Below are positions 59,463-64,000 of a stretch of 64,000 nt of DNA, piece after piece (the stretch's first letter is position 1; every line of letters starts with the position of its first letter). Source of the stretch: Burkholderiaceae bacterium (GTDB lineage: Bacteria; Pseudomonadota; Gammaproteobacteria; Burkholderiales; Burkholderiaceae_C); assembly GCA_024235955.1 (NCBI GenBank), contig JACKLJ010000002.1, positions 248,001 through 312,000 of the forward strand. Direction: 5' to 3'. Under the pieces are notes generated by a model. It made no database searches. It saw nothing but the letters and a program-made list of their open reading frames with translations, and was not told the DNA's origin. Position numbers and translations under genes: made by a program.

Positions 59463-59744
59463 ATGAACACCACCCGCACCCCCGAACAGCTCAACCGCCT
59501 GGCGCGCCGCCGCGCCAGCGCCAAGATGGGCTGGTACCTGCACGCCACCGTGTACGTGATCGTCAACCTGTTCCTGGCCGCCATTGCGCTGTACCAGGGC
59601 CGCCACTGGTACGCCTTCCCGCTGCTGGGCTGGGGGCTGGGCCTGGCGCTGCACGGCGCCGCCGTGTGGCTGGTGGGCCCCAGCGCCGGGCTGCGCCAGC
59701 GCATGGTCGAACGCGAGCGCGCCGCGCTCGAACGCCAGTCCTGA
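59463..59744 (+). CDS. 2TM-domain protein
   Basis: This 93-residue protein has two transmembrane helices (GWYLHATVYVIVNLFLAAIA and FPLLGWGLGLALHGAAVWLV) between basic tails, matching the 2TM domain family. Such proteins often accompany LytS/LytTR-type two-component genes; a LytS-type kinase lies 3.8 kb downstream. AAGGAG precedes the start. Confidence 0.8.
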   Translation: MNTTRTPEQLNRLARRRASAKMGWYLHATVYVIVNLFLAAIALYQGRHWYAFPLLGWGLGLALHGAAVWLVGPSAGLRQRMVERERAALERQS

Positions 59745-59766
59745 AATCCTCCAGGGATACCCAGCC

Positions 59767-60354
59767 ATGACCGCCACCCTCGCCCTCACCGCCGCCGCGC
59801 TGTACGCCGCCGGGCTGGCGATCCTGGCCCTGCTGCATCTACGCTTTCCCGGCCACCGCCTGCTGCGCGATCCGGTCAGCGACTACGGCCTGGGCACGTC
59901 GAAGCCCTGGTTCCAGGCGATGGGCTGGGCCGGCTCCGTGGCCGGCCTGCTGCTGGCCTGGGCCATGGCGCGCGCCGGCCTGCCCGGCTGGATCGCCGCC
60001 TGCCTGGCCGGCTCGGTGGCAGCACGCCTGGGCGTGACCGCCTTCCCCACCGACCTCGAAGGCGCCGCACCCACTGCCACCGGCCGCCTGCACATGCTGT
60101 TCGCCGTGGTGTCGTTCGCGCTCTACTACACCGTGGTCGACAACGCCACGCCGCTGCTCGCCGCCAGTGCCGGCGCACCATGGGCCGGCGTGCTGGCGCC
60201 GCTGCGCTGGCTGGCCGCCGCCTCGCTGGCCGCACTGGTGGCCTGCCTGGTGCTGCGCCCGCTGCGCGCCTGGTTCGGGCTGGCCGAGCGCATCTTCCTG
60301 ATCGCCATCCCGCTGTGGTTCCTGGCGGCCAGCCTGGTGCTGGCCGCGCGCTGA
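59767..60354 (+). CDS. DUF998-like membrane protein
   Basis: This 195-residue protein has about six transmembrane helices and the DUF998 pattern RDPVSDYGLGTSKPWFQAMG, followed by AFPTDLEGAAPTATGRLHML. Function unknown. It starts 22 bp after the 2TM gene and is followed 46 bp later by a glutathione transferase gene. Confidence 0.7.
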   Translation: MTATLALTAAALYAAGLAILALLHLRFPGHRLLRDPVSDYGLGTSKPWFQAMGWAGSVAGLLLAWAMARAGLPGWIAACLAGSVAARLGVTAFPTDLEGAAPTATGRLHMLFAVVSFALYYTVVDNATPLLAASAGAPWAGVLAPLRWLAAASLAALVACLVLRPLRAWFGLAERIFLIAIPLWFLAASLVLAAR

Positions 60355-60400
60355 CGCACTTTCCGGCGACACTGCCACCACCCGACACCGGAGCGCCCGC

Positions 60401-61078
60401 ATGATCACCGTCCACCACCTGAACAACTCGCGCTCGCAGCGCATCCTGTGGCTGCTGGAAGAGCTGGAGCTGCCCTACGAGATCGTGCACTACCAGCGCG
60501 ACCCGGCCACCATGCTGGCGCCGCCGGAGCTGCGCAAGATCCACCCGCTCGGCAAGTCGCCGGTGGTGATGCTGGACGACGGCACGGTGCTGGCCGAATC
60601 CGGCGCGATCATCGAGACGCTGGTGGAGCGCTTCGGCCACGGCCGGCTGGCGCCGCCGCCCGGCACGCCCGAGGCGCTGCGCTATCGCTACTGGCTGCAC
60701 TACGCCGAAGGCTCGGCCATGCCGCCGCTGCTGCTCAAGCTGCTGTTCGACCGCATCGGCCGCGCGAAGATGCCATTCTTCGCCAAACCCATCGCCAGAG
60801 GCATCGTGGACAAGGCCATGAGCGGCTTCATCGGCCCGCAGCTCAAGACCCACCTGGGCTACCTGGAATCCGAGCTGGCGCAGCGCGACTGGTTCGCCGG
60901 CCCCGGGTTCACCGCCGCCGACATCCAGATGAGCTTTCCGCTCGAAGCCGCGCAGGCACGCGCCGGCCTCACCGCCGCCGCCTACCCGCGCCTGACCGGC
61001 TGGCTGGCGCGCATCCACGCGCGGCCGGCCTACCAGCGCGCGCTGGAGCGCGGCGGCGCGTTCACCCTGCTGTCCTGA
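60401..61078 (+). CDS. Glutathione S-transferase family protein
   Basis: This 225-residue cytosolic transferase has a thioredoxin-like N-domain (NNSRSQRILWLLEELELPYE, HPLGKSPVVML and the glutathione-binding ESGAIIETL) and an all-helical C-domain (FAGPGFTAADIQMSFPLEAA). The first-domain Ser/Asn region is compatible with catalysis. Substrate not predictable. Confidence 0.88.
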   Translation: MITVHHLNNSRSQRILWLLEELELPYEIVHYQRDPATMLAPPELRKIHPLGKSPVVMLDDGTVLAESGAIIETLVERFGHGRLAPPPGTPEALRYRYWLHYAEGSAMPPLLLKLLFDRIGRAKMPFFAKPIARGIVDKAMSGFIGPQLKTHLGYLESELAQRDWFAGPGFTAADIQMSFPLEAAQARAGLTAAAYPRLTGWLARIHARPAYQRALERGGAFTLLS

Positions 61079-61102
61079 CACCCCTCACCAAGCCCATCGA
61101 TC

Positions 61103-62053
61103 ATGTCGACCCTGCTGCTGATCCTGAAACTCGCGGTCGTCACCGTGCTCAGCGCCTCGCTGCTGGAGGCGCTGGTGCTGTCGTGGCGCCACGCGCGCGG
61201 CCTGGGCCCGGCCTACGACTGGAAGGCCTCCGCCATCTCGGTGGTGGATTTCCTGGTGCGCGAATACCCGCTGCGCCTGCTGCTTCCGCTGGGGTTCTGG
61301 CTGGGGTGGATGGACTGGCTGTACGCGCACCGCCTGCTGACCCTGCGGCTGGACCACTGGAGCGGCTGGGTCGGCTGCTTTCTGCTGCAGGAGTTCTGCT
61401 ACTACTGGTACCACCGCGCGGCGCACCGGGTGCGCTGGTTCTGGTGCACGCACGCCATCCACCATTCGCCCAACGACCTGAACCTGTCGGCCGCCTACCG
61501 CTTCGGCTGGACGGGCAGGCTCACCGGCACCCTGCTGTTCTTCCTGCTGGCGCCGCTGCTGGGCGCGCCGCCGCGGGTGATCGTGCTGCTGCTGTCGCTC
61601 AACCTGCTCTACCAGTTCTGGATCCACGCCACCTGGATCCCGCGCCTGGGGCCGCTGGAATGGGTGTTGAACACGCCCTCGGCCCACCGCGTGCACCACG
61701 CCGCCAACCTGGAATACCTGGACGGCAACTACGGCGGCGTGCTGATCGTGTTCGACCGCCTGTTCGGCACCTACATCCCCGAGCGCGCGGATCTCAAACC
61801 GCGCTACGGCCTGGTCAAGCCGCTCACCGGCTACAACCTGCTGACGGTGGAGTTCGGCCAGTGGCGGGATTTGTGGCGCGACCTGCGCAGCGCCCGCTCG
61901 GTGGGCGAGGCGCTGGGCTACCTGTGGCGCCCGCCGGGCTGGCGGCCGGGCGGCGGCGAGACCACCGAAGAGCTGCGCCAGCGCGCCGCGCTGGCAGCCG
62001 AGCCTCCCACCGAGACCACGCACCCGGCAACGCAGATCGCCCCCACCACATGA
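61103..62053 (+). CDS. Sterol desaturase/fatty acid hydroxylase family protein
   Basis: This 316-residue membrane di-iron enzyme family member shows the eight-histidine pattern: WYHRAAHRVRWFWCTHAIHH near residue 110 and SAHRVHHAANLEYLDGNYGG near residue 190. Four or five transmembrane helices surround these. It may hydroxylate or desaturate a lipid. The protein ends in a polar tail. It starts 24 bp after the glutathione transferase gene. Confidence 0.88.
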   Translation: MSTLLLILKLAVVTVLSASLLEALVLSWRHARGLGPAYDWKASAISVVDFLVREYPLRLLLPLGFWLGWMDWLYAHRLLTLRLDHWSGWVGCFLLQEFCYYWYHRAAHRVRWFWCTHAIHHSPNDLNLSAAYRFGWTGRLTGTLLFFLLAPLLGAPPRVIVLLLSLNLLYQFWIHATWIPRLGPLEWVLNTPSAHRVHHAANLEYLDGNYGGVLIVFDRLFGTYIPERADLKPRYGLVKPLTGYNLLTVEFGQWRDLWRDLRSARSVGEALGYLWRPPGWRPGGGETTEELRQRAALAAEPPTETTHPATQIAPTT

Positions 62054-62118
62054 CACGCGGTGTGAGCCATGGAAGCCAAGGCTCGCAGCCGTTTCCCGGC
62101 CTCAAGCAACCGTCGCTG

Positions 62119-62142
62119 ATTGCTATTTATTGGATAGCAACT
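62119..62142. repeat. Solo head hairpin of the interspersed repeat
   Basis: TTGCTAT (62120-62126) and ATAGCAA (62134-62140) form a stem with a seven-base loop. The same hairpin begins full copies 7 and 8. The rest of the repeat is absent. Confidence 0.55.
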
Positions 62143-62213
62143 TTCGCCATGACGCCACCTGCCCGACGCGCTTGAAGCCACGTTCGCCCCCTTGACCCCA
62201 GAAGGCCCTCGTC

Positions 62214-63230
62214 ATGAATCACGCGATCCATCCGCCCCACTGGCTGCTTTGGGGCCTGCTGAGCCTGCTGATCGTTTTGCTGGCGCTGCTGGCATGGGCG
62301 CTGGCCCTGGGTGGCCCGAACCCCCTGCCGCCGCTGGAGAGCGTGAACCGGCCGTTCACGCAGATAAGCCTCACCGGGCTGCCCGACCTCACGCACTACA
62401 CCGCACGCGATGGCACGGCGCTGGCGTTCCGGCATTACGCACCCGATGCAGACGCTGCGCCGCGCCGCGAGCGCGTGGTGCTGGTGCATGGCTCCTCGGC
62501 CAGCGGCCGTTCCATGCATGCGCTGGCCCAGGCCCTGGCGGCTGCGGGGTTCATGGTGGATGCGCTGGACATGCGCGGCCACGGTGACAGCGGCCCGCAT
62601 GGCGATCTGGCCTACATCGGCCAGCTGAAGAACGACGTGGTCGATTTCCTGCAAGCACGGCCTATTGCCGGCTCCAACGTGCTGCTGGGCTTTTCTGCCG
62701 GCGGGGGCTTTGTGCTGCGCTTTGCCGCCAGCTCGCAGCAAACGCATTTTGCGCGCTATGTGCTGCTGGCGCCCTATTTGGGCTACGACGCCCCCACCAA
62801 CCGCCCAGCCAACGGCGACTGGGCCAGCGTGGGTGTGCCGCGCATCATCGCGCTCAGGCTGCTCAACGCGCTGAGCCTCACCGGCTTGAACCACCTGCAC
62901 GTCATCCGCTTTGCGCTCGACGATTGGGGGCAGGCCCATTTGACGCCGTCATACAGCTATGCGCTTGGTGCCAACTTTGCCCCGCACGCCAACTGGCGGG
63001 CCGACATCACCCAAGCGCACCAGCCGATGCAGGTGCTGGTGGGCGCCGACGACGAGCTGTTCCATCCGGAGCAATTTGCCCCGGTGTTCGCCCAGGCCAG
63101 CCCCAAGGTGCCTGTTACCGTCGTGCCAGATGCGGGGCACATCACCCTCACGCTGCAGCACCAGGCGGTGCAAACCGTGGCACGCCTCGTGGCCCAGGCG
63201 GGTGCATCCACCGTGGCACCCAGCCGGTGA
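62214..63230 (+). CDS. Alpha/beta hydrolase
   Basis: This 338-residue hydrolase has an N-terminal membrane helix (LLWGLLSLLIVLLALLAWAL) that would anchor it with the catalytic domain outside the cytoplasm. The fold shows VVLVHGSSASGRSMHALAQA, the nucleophile elbow LLGFSAGGGFVLRF, the acid in VGADDELFHPEQF and the histidine in DAGHITLTLQHQ. Likely an esterase or lipase; specific substrate unknown. AAGGCC precedes the start weakly. Confidence 0.85.
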   Translation: MNHAIHPPHWLLWGLLSLLIVLLALLAWALALGGPNPLPPLESVNRPFTQISLTGLPDLTHYTARDGTALAFRHYAPDADAAPRRERVVLVHGSSASGRSMHALAQALAAAGFMVDALDMRGHGDSGPHGDLAYIGQLKNDVVDFLQARPIAGSNVLLGFSAGGGFVLRFAASSQQTHFARYVLLAPYLGYDAPTNRPANGDWASVGVPRIIALRLLNALSLTGLNHLHVIRFALDDWGQAHLTPSYSYALGANFAPHANWRADITQAHQPMQVLVGADDELFHPEQFAPVFAQASPKVPVTVVPDAGHITLTLQHQAVQTVARLVAQAGASTVAPSR

Positions 63231-63237
63231 TTCATGG

Positions 63238-63294
63238 TCAAATCGGCCTCCAGCCCTTGCTTGACGGGCGCAGGCAGCTTTTGTTTTGATAGCT
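63238..63294 (-). repeat. Interspersed repeat copy 15 (intergenic)
   Basis: Minus-strand CAGCTATCAAAACAAAAGCT, GCCTGCGCCCGTCAAGCAAG, GGCTGGAGGCC. It is a good match and fills the gap up to the kinase start. Confidence 0.85.
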
Positions 63295-63300
63295 GAACGG

Positions 63301-64000
63301 ATGAACATCTTCTGGCGCAACGCCCTCCGCCACATGCTGCAGGTGCTGGCCTTCTGCTGCGTGGTGGCCGTGCTCACCACCGCCATCTGGCCGCGCAACG
63401 GCTACCTGGTGCAGCTCGGTAATTCGGCGGCCATCGGCCTGACCACCTGGGCGGTGATCGAGTTCGGCCGCCTGCTGGTGCACCCGAAGCACTGCTACAC
63501 CAGCCACGATGGCGACCACGGCTGGCCGCGCGGCTGGCGCGGCGTGGCACTGGCCGTCGTGGGCATCGCCTGCGGCTTCTTCATTGGCGACGCCATCGGC
63601 AACCGCCTGTTCACGCCGGACACCGTGCGCTCCGACCAGGACAACTACCTGGGCCTGATCATCACCATCGTCGCCGGCGCGGTGGCCACCTTCTACTTCT
63701 ACACGCGCGGCAAGGCCGCCGCGCTGGAAGCCGGCAAGGCCGCCGCCGAGCGCGACGCCTCCGAGGCGCGCCTGATGCTGCTGCAAAGCCAGCTCGAGCC
63801 GCACATGCTGTTCAACACCCTGGCCAACCTGCGCGCACTGATCGGCGTGGACCCGGCCGCGGCCCAGCGCATGCTGGATCACCTGAACGGCTACCTGCGC
63901 AGCACGCTGGAGGCTTCGCGGAGCACGCAGCATCCGCTGGCCGCCGAGTTCGCCCGCCTGGCCGACTACCTGGAGCTGATGGCCATCCGCATGGGCCCGC
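63301..64000 (+). CDS. LytS/YehU-type sensor histidine kinase, 3' end outside window
   Basis: The frame is open from ATG 63301 to the window end (233 codons), so the C-terminal ATP-binding part is missing. Four predicted transmembrane helices (QVLAFCCVVAVLTTAIW, AAIGLTTWAVIEF, VALAVVGIACGFFIG, LIITIVAGAVATFYFYT) lead to a cytoplasmic helix and the His_kinase signature LLQSQLEPHMLFNTLANLRA with the phosphorylated His. This family typically pairs with a LytTR response regulator, which would lie beyond the window. Confidence 0.9.
   Translation, partial: MNIFWRNALRHMLQVLAFCCVVAVLTTAIWPRNGYLVQLGNSAAIGLTTWAVIEFGRLLVHPKHCYTSHDGDHGWPRGWRGVALAVVGIACGFFIGDAIGNRLFTPDTVRSDQDNYLGLIITIVAGAVATFYFYTRGKAAALEAGKAAAERDASEARLMLLQSQLEPHMLFNTLANLRALIGVDPAAAQRMLDHLNGYLRSTLEASRSTQHPLAAEFARLADYLELMAIRMGP

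Noticed and set aside
1..64000. tRNA, rRNA, insertion sequences and prophage genes
   Set aside because: I looked for cloverleaf arms, ribosomal motifs, transposase DDE signatures and integrases and saw none.

Overview
The window is a GC-rich, gene-dense chromosomal segment from a betaproteobacterium, most probably Burkholderiales/Comamonadaceae. The evidence is the gene content (ohrR-ohr, glyA-nrdR, TRAP and Bug-type uptake systems, CaiB-rich CoA clusters) and a roughly 55-bp interspersed repeat (core AGCTGCCTGCGCCCG, gap, AAGGGCTGGAGGCC) of a kind I associate with that family. I see no rRNA, tRNA, transposase, phage gene or CRISPR array.

Layout. 0-13.3 kb: 3' part of glutathione reductase, a DedA protein, an FMN-dependent alpha-hydroxyacid dehydrogenase, an exported P-domain/IPTL-CTERM protein, an isoprenylcysteine-methyltransferase-like protein, a large DUF349 protein with an RGG-like tract, and a giant AsmA-like DUF748 protein. 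13.3-14.1 kb is an 857-bp gap with an orphan terminator and a promoter carrying an inverted repeat. 14.1-20.5 kb: lytic transglycosylase, MFS transporter, ohrR-ohr peroxide defence, DUF1304, a ZTP (pfl) riboswitch before glyA, nrdR and a TonB-like protein. 20.5-25 kb (minus strand): XRE regulator, an orphan F-type ATP synthase c subunit with a small membrane protein, trxC, small proteins and an aminotransferase.

25.1-31 kb holds two paralogous copies of a two-gene cassette (IPTL-CTERM sorted protein followed by a secreted collagen-like Gly-X-Thr protein) separated by nth, with a GT2 glycosyltransferase alongside. This is the best candidate for an undescribed surface system. 31-42.1 kb is one minus-strand cluster (TRAP transporter, two CaiB CoA-transferases, two CitE/Mcl-type lyases, an MmgE/PrpD protein, an acyl-CoA dehydrogenase and a mesaconyl-CoA-hydratase-like protein) with a divergent LysR gene. 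Together these can be assembled into a route for C5 dicarboxylates (methylsuccinate, mesaconate, itaconate or citramalate) to acetyl-CoA and pyruvate.

43-53.7 kb is an mdtABC-oprM-type tripartite efflux operon interrupted, between mdtA and mdtB, by an oppositely oriented YefM/RelE-type toxin-antitoxin pair. 54-58.6 kb: undecaprenyl pyrophosphate phosphatase, then a GntR regulator divergent from AtuA-like, DUF4387 and Bug solute-binding genes. 58.8-64 kb: small membrane proteins, a glutathione transferase, a sterol-desaturase-family protein, an alpha/beta hydrolase and the 5' part of a LytS-type histidine kinase cut by the window end.

A theme across the window is the interspersed repeat. It lies between genes at about nine places, and it has also entered at least six coding positions in frame (DUF349, DUF748 twice, mdtA, the end of mdtB and the signal peptide of the efflux outer-membrane lipoprotein), where it supplies protein sequence. 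All assignments are from reading the sequence and family knowledge; no database search was run.
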